The translations under genes were made by a program, and so were the position numbers. DNA of 64,000 nucleotides from Streptomyces sp. NBC_00557 (GTDB lineage Bacteria; Actinomycetota; Actinomycetes; Streptomycetales; Streptomycetaceae): assembly GCF_036345995.1 (NCBI RefSeq), contig NZ_CP107796.1:7502001-7566000 (forward strand), written 5' to 3'. The notes beneath the pieces were generated by a model that saw only the letters and a list, made by a program, of their open reading frames with translations, was not told the DNA's origin and did no database searches. Positions 16,931 through 27,591 of the stretch are shown in pieces; within the stretch, counting starts at the first letter, position 1; each line of letters begins with the position of its first letter.

Positions 16931-16936
16931 TAGGCT
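16931..16936 (+). promoter_or_regulatory. -10 box of the XRE regulator gene, leaderless type
   Basis: TAGGCT lies six bases before the GTG at 16943, which has no Shine-Dalgarno sequence. Confidence 0.5.
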
Positions 16937-16942
16937 GGCGGG

Positions 16943-17338
16943 GTGAGCAACCAGGTGAGCGACGCAGCCCGAGTGATTCCCCTGCGATCCGCGCCCGCCC
17001 GTCCGGCGGCCCCCGGGTCCGGGCCCGCGGCGGACAAGGAGCCGCTGTGGCGCGATCTGGTCGGCGAGGTGCTGCGCCGCGAGCGCCGGGCCCAGGGCCG
17101 CACCCTCAAGGAGGTGGCCGACGCGGCGCGGATCTCGCTGCCGTATCTGTCCGAGATCGAGCGCGGCCGCAAGGAGGCCTCCTCCGAGGTGCTCGCGGCC
17201 GCCGCGCACGCCCTCGGCCTGGGCCTCGGCGGCCTGCTGTCCCTGGCCCACGGCGAACTGACCCGCCGCACGGCGGCTCCCCACCGCCCGGCGTCCGCAC
17301 CCCACCGCCCGTACAACGGCCTCTGCCTGGCGGCCTGA
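16943..17338 (+). CDS. XRE-family regulator resembling ClgR/PopR
   Basis: The 131-residue protein has a disordered Pro/Ala-rich N-terminus (1-33) and one helix-turn-helix domain (about 40-100) with GEVLRRERRAQGRTLKEVADAARISLPYLSEIERGRKEASSEVL. That core closely resembles ClgR and PopR, activators of clp protease genes in Streptomyces. It ends in Leu-Ala-Ala; ClgR and PopR also carry C-terminal alanines that mark them for ClpP degradation. No clp gene is in the window. Identity as PopR or ClgR is not established. Confidence 0.82.
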   Translation: MSNQVSDAARVIPLRSAPARPAAPGSGPAADKEPLWRDLVGEVLRRERRAQGRTLKEVADAARISLPYLSEIERGRKEASSEVLAAAAHALGLGLGGLLSLAHGELTRRTAAPHRPASAPHRPYNGLCLAA

Positions 17339-17443
17339 GCCGCGAAAGTCCCCATGGCCGGCCGTTCGGCGTCCCGGCCGATGAGTTTCGCCGCGAGGAC
17401 CCGTCTACACGGATGACCGCGTTCCCTCGCCCAGGAGGTACTC

Positions 17444-17926
17444 ATGACCGCCGACGGTTTCACCACCTGTCTCTGGTTCGACGGCCAGGCCCAGGAGGCC
17501 GCCGAGTTCTACGTCTCCGTCTTCAAGAACTCCAGCATCGGCCGCGTCGGCCGCTACAACGAGGCCGGGCCCGGTCCGGCCGGCTCCGTGATGGCCGTGG
17601 AGTTCACGGCCAACGGCCAGAAGTTCGTCGCGCTCAACGGCGGTCCCCAGTTCACCTTCAGCGAGGCCGTCTCGTTCCAGATCTTCTGCGCCGACCAGGC
17701 CGAGATCGACTACTACTGGACCAAGCTCACCGAGGACGGCGGCGAGCCCGGTCCGTGCGGCTGGCTCAAGGACAGGTACGGCCTGTCCTGGCAGGTCGTC
17801 TACGACCGCCTGATCGACCTGATCGGCGACCCGGACCAGGAGAAGGCGTCGCGCACCATGAAGGCCATGATGGGCATGGGCAAGCTGGACGTCGCGGCGC
17901 TGAACAGGGCGTACGCGGGGGAGTAG
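17444..17926 (+). CDS. VOC-family protein, PhnB/3-demethylubiquinone-methyltransferase-like
   Basis: The 160-residue protein starts TTCLWFDGQAQEAAEFYVSVFKNSSIG and has ALNGGPQFTFSEAVSFQIFC and DRYGLSWQVVYDRLIDLI, all typical of the PhnB-like VOC subgroup. The AGGAGG box at 17433-17438 sets the ATG. No real methyltransferase motif is present; the old family name is misleading. Its substrate is unknown. Confidence 0.88.
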   Translation: MTADGFTTCLWFDGQAQEAAEFYVSVFKNSSIGRVGRYNEAGPGPAGSVMAVEFTANGQKFVALNGGPQFTFSEAVSFQIFCADQAEIDYYWTKLTEDGGEPGPCGWLKDRYGLSWQVVYDRLIDLIGDPDQEKASRTMKAMMGMGKLDVAALNRAYAGE

Positions 17927-17961
17927 GGGCCACCGGGGCTCCCCCCGCCGGCCGGCCCCCG

Positions 17962-18879
17962 TCATCCGGCCTCGGCGAGGATCTCGGCGATCACATGCCG
18001 GGAGTTCTCCGCCAGGGCCGGGTTGGTGTCCCAGTAGTACGGCAGCTGGATCAGCGCGATCGACAGCGCCCAGCCCCGCCCCCGCGCCCACTGCGCGTCG
18101 TCGGCGCCTGCGGCCTTGCGGAAGGTGTCCCGGGCCGGGGCGGGCAGCAGGTTCCAGGCCACGATCAGGTCCACCGCCGGGTCGCCTGCCCCCGCACAGC
18201 CGAAGTCGATGACCGCACTCAGCCGGTCCTCGTCCACCAGCACGTTCCCGGGGGAGAGGTCCCCGTGGGCCCACACCGGCGGCCCGGTGTGCGCGGGGGC
18301 GCGCAGCGCCTCCTCCCACAGCGCCGTGACCGCACCCGTGTCGACGCGTCCGCCGAGTTCGGCGAGGGCGGCCCGGGTGGGAGCGTCCCGGTCGCGCAGG
18401 GGGCCGGCCCGATAGCCGGCCGGCGCGTCCCGCGGGTCGGCACGGCGCAGCGCGCGCACGAACGCCCCGAGGTCCCCGGCCAGCCGCTCGGGGTCCCGCA
18501 CGGCGCCGGCCGCCGGATTGCTGCCGGGAAGCCAGCGATAGACGGACCAGGGCCACGGGTAGCCCTCGTCCGGCTCGCCGAGGCCCACCGGCTCCGGCAC
18601 GGCGACCGGCAGCAGCGGCGCGAGCCGGGGCAGCCAGCGCTGCTCCAGCCGCACGTCCGGCACGGCTCCGGGCCGCCGGGGCAGCCGTACCAGCAGGTCG
18701 GCGCCCAGGCGGAACATGGCGTTCTCGGTCCCGGAGGACGCGAGCCGGCGGACCGGCAGGGCGGCCCACTGCGGGTACCGGCGGGCGATCAGGCGCCGGA
18801 CCAGCGGGGCGTCGAGGTCGATCTCGTCCGCGTGCATCTTCGGCAGCGCCGGCGGAGTCCGGCTGTCGGAGGCAGTCAT
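17962..18879 (-). CDS. Aminoglycoside phosphotransferase-family (APH) kinase
   Basis: The 305-residue protein has the APH/choline-kinase fold: an N-lobe with RLASSGTENAMFRLGADLLVRLPR, the catalytic loop WAHGDLSPGNVLVDE (about 215-229) and metal-binding IDFGCAGAGDPAVDL. Related chromosomal genes in Streptomyces phosphorylate small alcohol or amino-alcohol substrates and are annotated broadly. There is no sign that this one confers antibiotic resistance. It ends 36 bp from the convergent PhnB-like gene. Confidence 0.85.
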   Translation of the reverse strand: MTASDSRTPPALPKMHADEIDLDAPLVRRLIARRYPQWAALPVRRLASSGTENAMFRLGADLLVRLPRRPGAVPDVRLEQRWLPRLAPLLPVAVPEPVGLGEPDEGYPWPWSVYRWLPGSNPAAGAVRDPERLAGDLGAFVRALRRADPRDAPAGYRAGPLRDRDAPTRAALAELGGRVDTGAVTALWEEALRAPAHTGPPVWAHGDLSPGNVLVDEDRLSAVIDFGCAGAGDPAVDLIVAWNLLPAPARDTFRKAAGADDAQWARGRGWALSIALIQLPYYWDTNPALAENSRHVIAEILAEAG

Positions 18880-18940
18880 CGCGGCCCATGACAGCGCCTC
18901 GGCCCCCTCCCTGTCGACGCGTTTTCCCGGGGGCCCGCGC

Positions 18941-19819
18941 TCAGACCCGGTCGGCCGCGATCAGCAGGTACTGGAAGCTGCCGTTGCGGTAGGCGTCCAG
19001 GAACGTGTCCTCGACGCCGGTGACCAGGTGCTCGGCCTTCCGGCGCAGCTCCCAGTAGGGGATGGCCGCCTCGGTCAGGTCCTCGACGTGGACCGGCACC
19101 AGGCGGTTGCGGGCCATCGCCTTGAAGTACTCCGAGCGCGGGTGGATGTCGCAGATGTAGTGGGCGTTGATCAGCGACACCTCCCGCGAGGCCTGACCGT
19201 AGGTGTCGTTGTAGCAGCCGGTGATCACCACATAGCGTCCGCCGCGGCGCAGCAGCCGGGCGTGCTCGGCGAACAGCAGGTCCAGCTCGACGTACATGGT
19301 GGACTCGTTGTTCCACGACGCCGCGTACGCGCCGGTCTCCAGGCCTGTGTCGAGCATGTTGCGGTGGTGGTAGCGCACCTTGTCGTCGATGCCCCGGGCG
19401 CGGGCCTGCTCGCTGGCGAAGGCGGCCTGCTTGGCGGAGATGGTGACGCCGTCGGCGTGGCAGCCGTAGAGCAGATGCGCCACCACGCTGCCGCCGCCCC
19501 GGCCGCAGCCGGCGTCGAAGACCCGGTCGGCGGGGGAGAGCGGCCCGAGATGCGAGGCGAGCAACTCGGCCTGGGCGTGCTCCAGGCGGTGCAGTTCGGC
19601 GGTGATGCGGTCGCGGCGCGCCTGCGGATCGGGCTCGTCCAGCACCGACAGGTCGGCGGCGCCGATGCCGTAGTGGTGGTGGTACAGGTCGTCGAGCTTG
19701 CCGAGTTCCAGGTTGACCGGGTTCTCCTCGGCGTTCCAGTAGTCCGCGACCCGGCTCTGGTAGACGGACTGGGCCGGGACCGTGACGGGCGTGGTGCGGG
19801 CGACGGGGGCGAAGGTCAA
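18941..19819 (-). CDS. Geranyl diphosphate 2-C-methyltransferase
   Basis: The 292-residue SAM-dependent methyltransferase has motif I VFDAGCGRGGG, preceded by YWNAEENPVNLELGKLDDLYHHHYGIG, which is diagnostic for GPP methyltransferases. It methylates geranyl diphosphate at C2, giving the substrate for 2-methylisoborneol synthase. The start is a TTG at 19819, six bases after GAGGAG; the frame is open further upstream through the terpene synthase gene. It is the last gene of the 2-methylisoborneol operon, 46 bp after the synthase. Confidence 0.93.
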   Translation of the reverse strand: MTFAPVARTTPVTVPAQSVYQSRVADYWNAEENPVNLELGKLDDLYHHHYGIGAADLSVLDEPDPQARRDRITAELHRLEHAQAELLASHLGPLSPADRVFDAGCGRGGGSVVAHLLYGCHADGVTISAKQAAFASEQARARGIDDKVRYHHRNMLDTGLETGAYAASWNNESTMYVELDLLFAEHARLLRRGGRYVVITGCYNDTYGQASREVSLINAHYICDIHPRSEYFKAMARNRLVPVHVEDLTEAAIPYWELRRKAEHLVTGVEDTFLDAYRNGSFQYLLIAADRV

Positions 19820-19865
19820 GGGTGGCTCCTCTTGGCGCGTGTGACGGTGTTCCGGAAGGCGGCGG

Positions 19866-20932
19866 TCACCAGTAGTCGGGCAGGTGGTAGCGGTGGGTGT
19901 TGGTGGCGTGCCACTCGTGGTTGCCGGACACCCAGGCGGCGAGCCCCCGGGCATAGCGCTCCACCAGCGGCGAGGTCGCCGACAGCAGGGCCGACTCCTC
20001 CTCGAACGCCGCCATGATCCGGTTGTGGATCTCGACGGACTTCAGATAGGCGGCCTTCAGCCCGCGCCGCTCGTTGGCGGCGACGACCTGCGGCAGATTG
20101 AGGTGCGTGGGGTCGGCGGCCAGTTCCTTGGTGAAGGAGTACAGGTCGTTGACGATCGTGGTGGCGTTGCAGGCGAGCGCGGTGATCCGCTGGATCTCGG
20201 GCCGGGCGTAGATCTGCTCGGGCAGCTCGTAGCCGTCCACGGCGTCCACGATGGACAGGCAGGGCCGGAAGCTGTTGAACTGCCGCATCACCAGGTACTC
20301 CCAGACCCGGGGCATGTACCGCGTCTCCGCCCACGCCGCCTCCGCGAGGTAGCCCAGGTGCAGCCGTGCGATGTCGTGCACGAACCGGTCGGTCTGGCTG
20401 GGCGTGGCGAAGCCCGCGAAGTCCTCCAGGGCGAAGTGGTACGACCGCAGCGGCCCGTCGGCCCGCACGCCCCGGCGCCACTCCTCCTCCAGCTCGGGGA
20501 CGCCGTGGAAGGGGTCGAGCGCCGACTGGGCCATGACCAGCCGGCCGCCGAGCCCGCGGCGCGCACCGCCCCGGCCCTCGTCCTCCTCGCAGTAGCAGGA
20601 GTCCACGATGTTCTCGGCGAGCAGCAGCTTCCCGGCGGCCGTCAGCCGGTCCAGGTCGAGCGCCCCAGGGTGCTGCAGGACGACGGCCCGGCCGAACCGG
20701 AAGCCCGAGAAGTCCCCCTTCCAGGTCTCCGGGAACAGATCGAGGCCGCGGGCCCACGTCTCCAGCCGGCGGTCCACCTCGGCGGCCTTCACCGGGTCGG
20801 CGGGCACGGCCGGCCGGTGGTGCAGTCCGGGGACGGTGCCGGTGCGCCGGGGTCTGCGCAGGCGCGCGGCGATGTCGGGCGGTCCGGGCAGCGTGTACGA
20901 CGCGGGGGCCGCGCCCAGCGGGTTCTCGGACG

Positions 20933-20936
<4 letters not shown>
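19866..20936 (-). CDS. 2-Methylisoborneol synthase (class I terpene cyclase)
   Basis: The 356-residue terpene synthase converts 2-methylgeranyl diphosphate to 2-methylisoborneol. It has a Pro/Gly-rich N-terminal tail (about 1-50), a variant Asp-rich motif DSCYCEEDE (residues 112-120) and an intact Mg-binding NSE motif NDLYSFTKE (263-271). Its ATG overlaps the encapsulin stop by four bases (ATGA at 20933-20936), so the two are coupled. In published work on this operon the synthase is packaged in the encapsulin through its disordered N-terminus; here that tail is short. Confidence 0.93.
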
Positions 20937-22375
<1,439 letters not shown>

Positions 22376-22626
22376 ATTCCCTCCAGCGGAGCTGCGTGCG
22401 AACAGGGGTGACCGGATCGAGGGGTGGTGAGCCTGGTGATCCTGTACCCGGGCCAAGCCAAACAGTTCTCGTGAGGCGCCCGATACAGCGCGAAGGGGGC
22501 GGATCATTCCGCTTGGGTGCGTAAACCCGTGAACCGGGGCATCAGCGGCGAACCGTGTGCCGCCGCGCCGGTGTACTGCGCCGCCCGCACACGTTCCCGC
22601 GCGCCGGCGTGGTGCGCCCCGGGCGC

Positions 22627-23634
22627 TCAGGCCAGGTCGCCGACCAGTACGGCCGCTCCGTCGAACCGGCCGGCCTTGAGGTCGGCGAGCGCCTGCGGGG
22701 CCCGCGACAGCGGATAGGGATGGGTGGTCGCGCGGATGCCGTGCCGGGCGGCGAGCGCCAGGAACTCCCGGGCGTCCGCACGGGTGTTGGAGGTGACGCT
22801 GCGCAGCTCCTTCTCGTAGAACAGCTCGGTCTCGTAGTGCAGCGCCGGCACGTCGGTCAGGTGGATGCCGGCCAGGGCCAGCACCCCGCCCCGGTCGAGG
22901 GCGCGCAACGCCACCGGCACCAGGTCGCCGACCGGGGCGAACAGGATCGCGCCGTCCAGCGGCTCCGGCGGCGGCTCGGTCAGGTCGTGCGCCGAGGCCG
23001 CGCCCAGCTCCAGGGCCAGCCGCCGGGCCGCCGCGCCCCGGGTGACCACGTGGACGCGGGCGCCCTCGGCGAGCGCCACCTGCGCGCACAGATGGGCGCT
23101 GCCGCCGAAGCCGTACAGCCCGAGCCGGCCGCCCGGCGGCAGTGCCGTACGGCGCAGCGCACGGTAGCCGATGATCCCCGCGCACAGCAGCGGCGCCGCC
23201 GCCACGTCGTCCAGGGCCTCCGGCAGACGGTGGGCGAAGGCGGCCGGCACGGTGGTGTACTCCGCGTAACCGCCGTCGGCGTCCCAGCCGGTGTACTGCG
23301 AGCGGGGGCACAGGTTCTCGGCGCCCCGGGCGCAGTACGCGCACACCCCGCAGGTGCGCCGCAGCCAGGCCACGCCCACCCGGTCGCCCGCCGCGAAGCC
23401 CCGCACCGCGGAGCCGGCGCCCACGACCTCGCCGACCGCCTCGTGGCCGGGGGTGACCCCGGCCCGGTGCACCGGCAGGTCGCCCTCGGCGACGTGCAGA
23501 TCGGTCCGGCACACCCCGCAGGCCCGCACCCGCACCAGCAGCTCGTCCGCGCCGGGCGCCGGCACCGGCCGCTCCAGCAGCCGCAGGGGCCGCTCCCCGA
23601 CCGGTCCGGGCCGCACCACCGACCACGCTCGCAT
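22627..23634 (-). CDS. Zinc-dependent alcohol dehydrogenase (MDR family)
   Basis: The 335-residue protein has catalytic-zinc ligands in GVCRTDLH and [10 protein letters not shown], four cysteines for the structural zinc in [15 protein letters not shown], and a cofactor loop [10 protein letters not shown] replacing the usual GxGxxG. It oxidises alcohols or reduces aldehydes with NAD(P)H in the cytosol; the exact substrate is unknown. It lies upstream of the 2-methylisoborneol operon on the same strand but 251 bp away, so co-transcription is not obvious. Confidence 0.9.
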   Translation of the reverse strand: MRAWSVVRPGPVGERPLRLLERPVPAPGADELLVRVRACGVCRTDLHVAEGDLPVHRAGVTPGHEAVGEVVGAGSAVRGFAAGDRVGVAWLRRTCGVCAYCARGAENLCPRSQYTGWDADGGYAEYTTVPAAFAHRLPEALDDVAAAPLLCAGIIGYRALRRTALPPGGRLGLYGFGGSAHLCAQVALAEGARVHVVTRGAAARRLALELGAASAHDLTEPPPEPLDGAILFAPVGDLVPVALRALDRGGVLALAGIHLTDVPALHYETELFYEKELRSVTSNTRADAREFLALAARHGIRATTHPYPLSRAPQALADLKAGRFDGAAVLVGDLA

Positions 23635-23795
23635 GGCGTCCGTCCTCGTCGTGCCGTCGCCTTCCCTCCCAGTGTCCGGCGGGCGCCCGGTTCGGCGCGC
23701 GGGCCGGCGGCGGGATGGCTAGCGTGAGCTTCGGGACGGGGGCCTCGAAGGGCGGGGAACCATCCGTACGGGACACACACCAGGAGGGCCGCAGC

Positions 23796-24590
23796 ATGGC
23801 CGTGCAACCCGAGGGAACGCCCTGTTGGGCCGATGCGATGTTCGGCGACGTGGAGGGAGCCAAGCGGTTCTACGGCGACGTCCTCGGCTGGACCTTCGGC
23901 GAGTCGTCGTCGGAGTACGGCCACTACACGCAGGCCTACGCGCAGGGCAAGGCGGTGGCCGCCGTCGTCCCGCCCATGCCCGGCCAGGAGGGCCAGTCGC
24001 AGTGGTGCCTGTACTTCGCCTCCCCGGACGCCGCGGCCACCGCGGAGAAGATCCGGGACAACGGCGGCGAGGTGCTGATGGAGCCGATGCAGGTCGGGGA
24101 CTTCGGCACGATGTGCCTGGCCCGTGAGCCCAGCGGAGCCGTCTTCGGCGTCTGGCAGGCGGGCGTCCACGAGGGCTTCGAGGCGACCGCGACCCCGGGC
24201 GCCTACTGCTGGGCGGAGGTCTTCACCCGGGAGCCCGAGAAGGCCGACGCCTTCTTCTCCGCCGTCTTCCCGTACCGCATGAAGGACATCGTGGACGACG
24301 CGGTGGACTTCCGGATGTTCGACATCGGCGAGGACACCGTGCTGGGCCGGATGCGGATGACCGACGACTTCCCGCCCGAGGTGCCCTCGTACATCAACGT
24401 CTACTTCACCGTCGACGACTGCGACGAGGCCGTGGCCCGCGCGACCAAGCTCGGCGGAGTGCTCCGCTTCGGGCCGATGAGCAGCCCCTTCGGCCGGTTC
24501 GCGGCGCTCAGCGACCCGCAGGGAGCGAACTTCTCCGTGATCGACATCACGACCACGGAGGGCGAGATGCCCAGGGTCCAGGAGGTCTGA
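23796..24590 (+). CDS. Two-domain VOC protein (CFP30B/hydroxylase-like)
   Basis: The 264-residue protein contains two VOC modules: residues 8-125 ([25 protein letters not shown] to [10 protein letters not shown]) and 135-257 ([21 protein letters not shown] to [11 protein letters not shown]). Such tandem VOC proteins are common in actinobacteria and are sometimes labelled hydroxylase by similarity to daunorubicin-cluster proteins; activity is unproven. CAGGAGG 10 bp upstream sets the ATG at 23796. Confidence 0.87.
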   Translation: MAVQPEGTPCWADAMFGDVEGAKRFYGDVLGWTFGESSSEYGHYTQAYAQGKAVAAVVPPMPGQEGQSQWCLYFASPDAAATAEKIRDNGGEVLMEPMQVGDFGTMCLAREPSGAVFGVWQAGVHEGFEATATPGAYCWAEVFTREPEKADAFFSAVFPYRMKDIVDDAVDFRMFDIGEDTVLGRMRMTDDFPPEVPSYINVYFTVDDCDEAVARATKLGGVLRFGPMSSPFGRFAALSDPQGANFSVIDITTTEGEMPRVQEV

Positions 24591-24622
24591 CCGGCAGGGG
24601 ACGGCGCCCGCCGCGGCCGTGG

Positions 24623-24628
24623 CATGAT
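24623..24628 (+). promoter_or_regulatory. -10 box of the RNase H gene, leaderless type
   Basis: CATGAT lies seven bases before the ATG at 24636 and there is no Shine-Dalgarno sequence. The first base departs from the TAnnnT consensus. Confidence 0.4.
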
Positions 24629-24635
24629 CGGGCGT

Positions 24636-25319
24636 ATGCGTGAACGTGTGGTGGCCGCGTGCGACGGGGCTTCGAAGGGAAACCCGGGACCGGCCGGATG
24701 GGCGTGGGTGGTCTCGGACGGCGACGAGCGGACCCCCGCACGCTGGGAGGCCGGTCCGCTCGGCCGGGCCACCAACAACGTCGCGGAGCTCACCGCCCTG
24801 GAGCGGCTGCTCACCGCCGTCGAGCCGGACGTGCCGCTGGAGATCCGGATGGACTCCCAGTACGCGATGAAGGCCGTCACCACCTGGCTGCCCGGCTGGA
24901 AGCGCAACGGCTGGAAGACGTCCGCCGGCAAGCCCGTCGCCAACCAGGACCTGGTCGTCCGCATCGACGCGCTCCTCGACGGCCGCGAGGTCGAGTTCCG
25001 CTACGTCCCGGCCCACCAGGTCGACGGCGACCCGCTCAACGACTTCGCCGACCGCGCCGCCAGCCAGGCCGCCTCCGTCCAGCAGGCGGCGGGCAGCGCG
25101 CTCGGCTCGCCGGAGCCGCCGCCCTCGCCGGACACCCCGAAGGCGTCCGCCCCCCGCAGGAAGGCGCCCCGCCGCACCGGCGGCACGGCGTCCGCCCGCA
25201 CCATCAAGGCGAAGTTCCCCGGCCGCTGCCTGTGCGGCCGCGCCTACGCGGCCGGCGAGTCCATCGCCAGGAACGCGCAGGGATGGGGCCACCCCGAGTG
25301 CCGTACCGCCGACGCCTGA
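24636..25319 (+). CDS. Ribonuclease HI with C-terminal Cys/His extension
   Basis: The 227-residue protein has a complete RNase HI domain (1-145) with the catalytic D10 (CDGASKGN), E51 (NNVAEL), D73 (MDSQY) and D139 (NDFADRA). It cleaves RNA in RNA-DNA hybrids. A Pro/Ser/Lys-rich linker leads to a C-terminal module GRCLCGRAY...GWGHPEC with three cysteines and a histidine spaced like a small zinc site. The extra module could bind nucleic acid; this is inference. An in-frame ATG at 24624 is less likely because of the -10 box. Confidence 0.9.
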   Translation: MRERVVAACDGASKGNPGPAGWAWVVSDGDERTPARWEAGPLGRATNNVAELTALERLLTAVEPDVPLEIRMDSQYAMKAVTTWLPGWKRNGWKTSAGKPVANQDLVVRIDALLDGREVEFRYVPAHQVDGDPLNDFADRAASQAASVQQAAGSALGSPEPPPSPDTPKASAPRRKAPRRTGGTASARTIKAKFPGRCLCGRAYAAGESIARNAQGWGHPECRTADA

Positions 25320-25329
25320 TCCGCCGTCC

Positions 25330-26151
25330 TCAGACGTCGAACGTGTAGAACCCCGTGTGGTCCAGCAGATCCGCCGGGCGCACGTCGTTCCACGGCTTCA
25401 TCGTCTCGCCGAGGTCGACGACGTCGGGCGTGCCGCCCGTGGGCGCGTACCCCGCGTCCGGATGCCGCCGCTGCCACTCGGCCCACAGCTTGTCGACGTA
25501 GGCGTGGTGGAGCCAGAACACCGGGTCGTTGGGGGAGACCCCGGTGGCCATCTGCCCGCCGACCCAGACGTGGACCCGGTTGTGCAGATTGACCCCGCGC
25601 CACCCTTCCAGATGGTTGCGGAAGCCGTCGGAGGCGCTGTTGTACGGCGGCCTGTCGTACGCCGGTATGGACAGCACCGACTCCACCTCTGCGGGCGTCG
25701 GCAGGTCGCGTACGGCCGTGCCGAGCGAGCGGCGCAGGAAGGTACGGCCGTCGACGCGCACGGTGACCGGCCAGTTGCCGGTCGCGGCGGCGAACGGGCC
25801 GTCCATCACCCTGCCGTCGGAGCTGCGCCCGGTGCCGCCGAGGAAGTCCGGCGCCCACAGCGCGGCCCGCACCGTGCGGTCGGTGCTCCAGTCCCAGTAC
25901 GGCAGCGCGACCGAGGGGTCCACCGACTGCAGCGCCCGCTCGAAGTCGAGCAGGAATCTGCGGTGCCAGGGCAGGAAGGACGGCGAGCGGTGGCCGGTCC
26001 GCTCGCCGGTGTCGGTGTCCGACATGACGAAGGCGTTGTGCGTGCGGACGAAGTCGTCGTAGCGCCCGCTGTGCTTGAGTTCGAGGACGGCGGCGACGAA
26101 ACGGCGCTTCTCGTCGGCGGTCAGGGCGGCCTGGTTCTTGCGTACGGTCAT
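25330..26151 (-). CDS. melC2: Tyrosinase (monophenol monooxygenase)
   Basis: The 273-residue type-3 copper enzyme has the CuA ligands H38, H54 and H63 (THNAF, TGHRSPSFLPWHRRF) and CuB ligands H190, H194 and H216 (LHNRVHVWVGG, FWLHHAYVD). It hydroxylates monophenols and oxidises diphenols to quinones, giving melanin. It has no signal peptide and is exported together with its MelC1 caddie protein. It follows melC1 by 35 bp on the same strand. Confidence 0.97.
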   Translation of the reverse strand: MTVRKNQAALTADEKRRFVAAVLELKHSGRYDDFVRTHNAFVMSDTDTGERTGHRSPSFLPWHRRFLLDFERALQSVDPSVALPYWDWSTDRTVRAALWAPDFLGGTGRSSDGRVMDGPFAAATGNWPVTVRVDGRTFLRRSLGTAVRDLPTPAEVESVLSIPAYDRPPYNSASDGFRNHLEGWRGVNLHNRVHVWVGGQMATGVSPNDPVFWLHHAYVDKLWAEWQRRHPDAGYAPTGGTPDVVDLGETMKPWNDVRPADLLDHTGFYTFDV

Positions 26152-26186
26152 GGTGCGCGGTGCTCCGGAGTTCCTTGCGGCGGCGG

Positions 26187-26567
26187 TCAGTTGGCGGGGA
26201 AGGGCAGCAGCGGGGCGCCCTGCAGCTCGTCCACCGCGGCCCGGGCGGCGGCGCGCGGGGTGGGCACCGGGGCGTAGTGGCTGACGACGCTGATCCAGGT
26301 GCCGTCGGCGTTGCGCATCACATGCAGCCGGACGCCGTCGACCGACACCTCGTACCCGCCGCCGTGTTCGTGGTGGTGGTCCCCGCCGCTCGTCGGACGG
26401 CCCTGTATCCGGCGGCCCCGGTAGACCTCGTCGAAGGCCTGCGGCATCGGCATGGGGTGGCCGTGGCCGGCGGCCGGGGCGGCCGGGGCCGCGAGGACGG
26501 TGACGCCGGCCGTCGCGGCCAGGGCGGCCGTCGCGGTGAGTGCGCGGCGCCGGGTGATGTCGGGCAT
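26187..26567 (-). CDS. melC1: Tyrosinase copper chaperone (caddie protein)
   Basis: The 126-residue protein has a twin-arginine signal ([30 protein letters not shown]) and a histidine-rich loop ([18 protein letters not shown]), then [25 protein letters not shown], as in MelC1. It delivers copper to tyrosinase and carries it through the Tat pathway. AGGAGG precedes the ATG by seven bases. It is the first gene of the melC operon. Confidence 0.95.
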   Translation of the reverse strand: MPDITRRRALTATAALAATAGVTVLAAPAAPAAGHGHPMPMPQAFDEVYRGRRIQGRPTSGGDHHHEHGGGYEVSVDGVRLHVMRNADGTWISVVSHYAPVPTPRAAARAAVDELQGAPLLPFPAN

Positions 26568-26908
26568 ACGGGTCCTCCTGGAGGGCGTGTTCGCGGGGGT
26601 GACGACGCATGCCTACCGGGGCCTTCGGGGCGGGAGGAAATCACCTGTGACCGGTGGGCCGCGATCCGGACAAGTGGCCACATGTCGTACGGCGTTGAAT
26701 CAAGATGATCTTGCCGTGGCGGAGGGCGGCTCACCCCGGAACGGGGAATTCCTTGCCGGGTCCGATCCGTTTCCGGTGATCCTTGCCGCGCGCCGTCCGT
26801 CCGAGTGGCCCGGCTCACCACGCCAAACTGACGCGATCGCGTGGCCCGGCCGCCCTGCTACCCTCCGGTGCCGTTCCCTCACATCCAGTGACTGTCGGGG
26901 GTGTGCGT
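26568..26908. other. melC upstream region
   Basis: No gene is supported in this 341-bp stretch, which is less GC-rich than its surroundings. It contains the perfect dyad CAAGAT-G-ATCTTG at 26701-26713, about 135 bp before melC1, a candidate regulator site for the melanin operon. The plus-strand side leads into the FAD-monooxygenase remnant. Confidence 0.5.
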
Positions 26909-27556
26909 GTGAAGGTCGTCTGCGTCGGGGGCGAGGGCTTCGGCATCGGCCGCCACCGGCTGCTCCCTGCTCGCCGACCGGGGCGCCGTCCGGGGCGGCG
27001 TGCGAGCCAGGCGGACAGCGTCGCCCTGCTGGAGAGACTCTTCGCCGACGTCCTGGACGGCCACCCGCTCATCGGCCGCCCCGGCGGCTGGGAGACCTTC
27101 CGCACCGTCACCTACCGCACCTGGCACCGCGGCAACCTGGTCCTGCCCGGCGACGCGGCCCACACCACTCACTTCTCCGTCGGCGCGGGCACCACCCTGG
27201 CCCTGGAGGACGCCATGTGCCTCGCCCACGCCCGGCACGAGCACGCCGGTCTGCCCGAGGCCCTCACCGCCCACGAGTCCCGGCGCCAGGCCGAACTGCT
27301 CCCCGTGCAGCGCGCGGCCCGCTGCAGCGCCCAGTGGTACGAGAACGTGCCCCGCTGCATCCACCTGCCCCCGCACCGCATGTTCGCCCTGCTCGGCCGG
27401 CGCCACTCGCCGCTGCTGCCGTACGTCCCGCCGCAGCCGTACTACGGCCTCGACAAGGCGGCCGGCCGGCTTCAGGCGCTGCGCAGGCTCAAGCGCCGGC
27501 TCGGCCCCAGGGTGGGCGGCACCCTGCGCGCCCGGTCGTCGGCCCACCGCGGCTGA
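26909..27556 (+). pseudogene. Remnant of an FAD-dependent monooxygenase
   Basis: A 215-residue reading frame starts VKVVCVGGE, the beginning of a Rossmann FAD motif, but jumps directly to GFGIGRHRLLPA, a segment that lies much later in such enzymes. A neighbouring frame then carries SLLADRGA, suggesting a frameshift. From base 27010 the frame reads a normal C-terminal third: WHRGNLVLPGDAAHTTHFSVGAGTTLALEDAMCLA, where GDAA is the second FAD motif. The ATP-like GxGxxG motif and most of the substrate domain are missing, so the gene is an internally deleted relic. Confidence 0.75.
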
Positions 27557-27591
27557 CCGCCGGCCACCCACCGCACCGAGGAGAACCGCCC

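Noticed and set aside
17962..18879. Antibiotic-resistance gene call for the APH-family protein
   Set aside because: The fold is clear, but chromosomal APH-like kinases in Streptomyces have many substrates and nothing here indicates resistance.
22444..22449. GGGTAC on the minus strand upstream of the encapsulin gene
   Set aside because: No GNNT box lies 14-16 bp upstream, so I do not call a sigma-B promoter.
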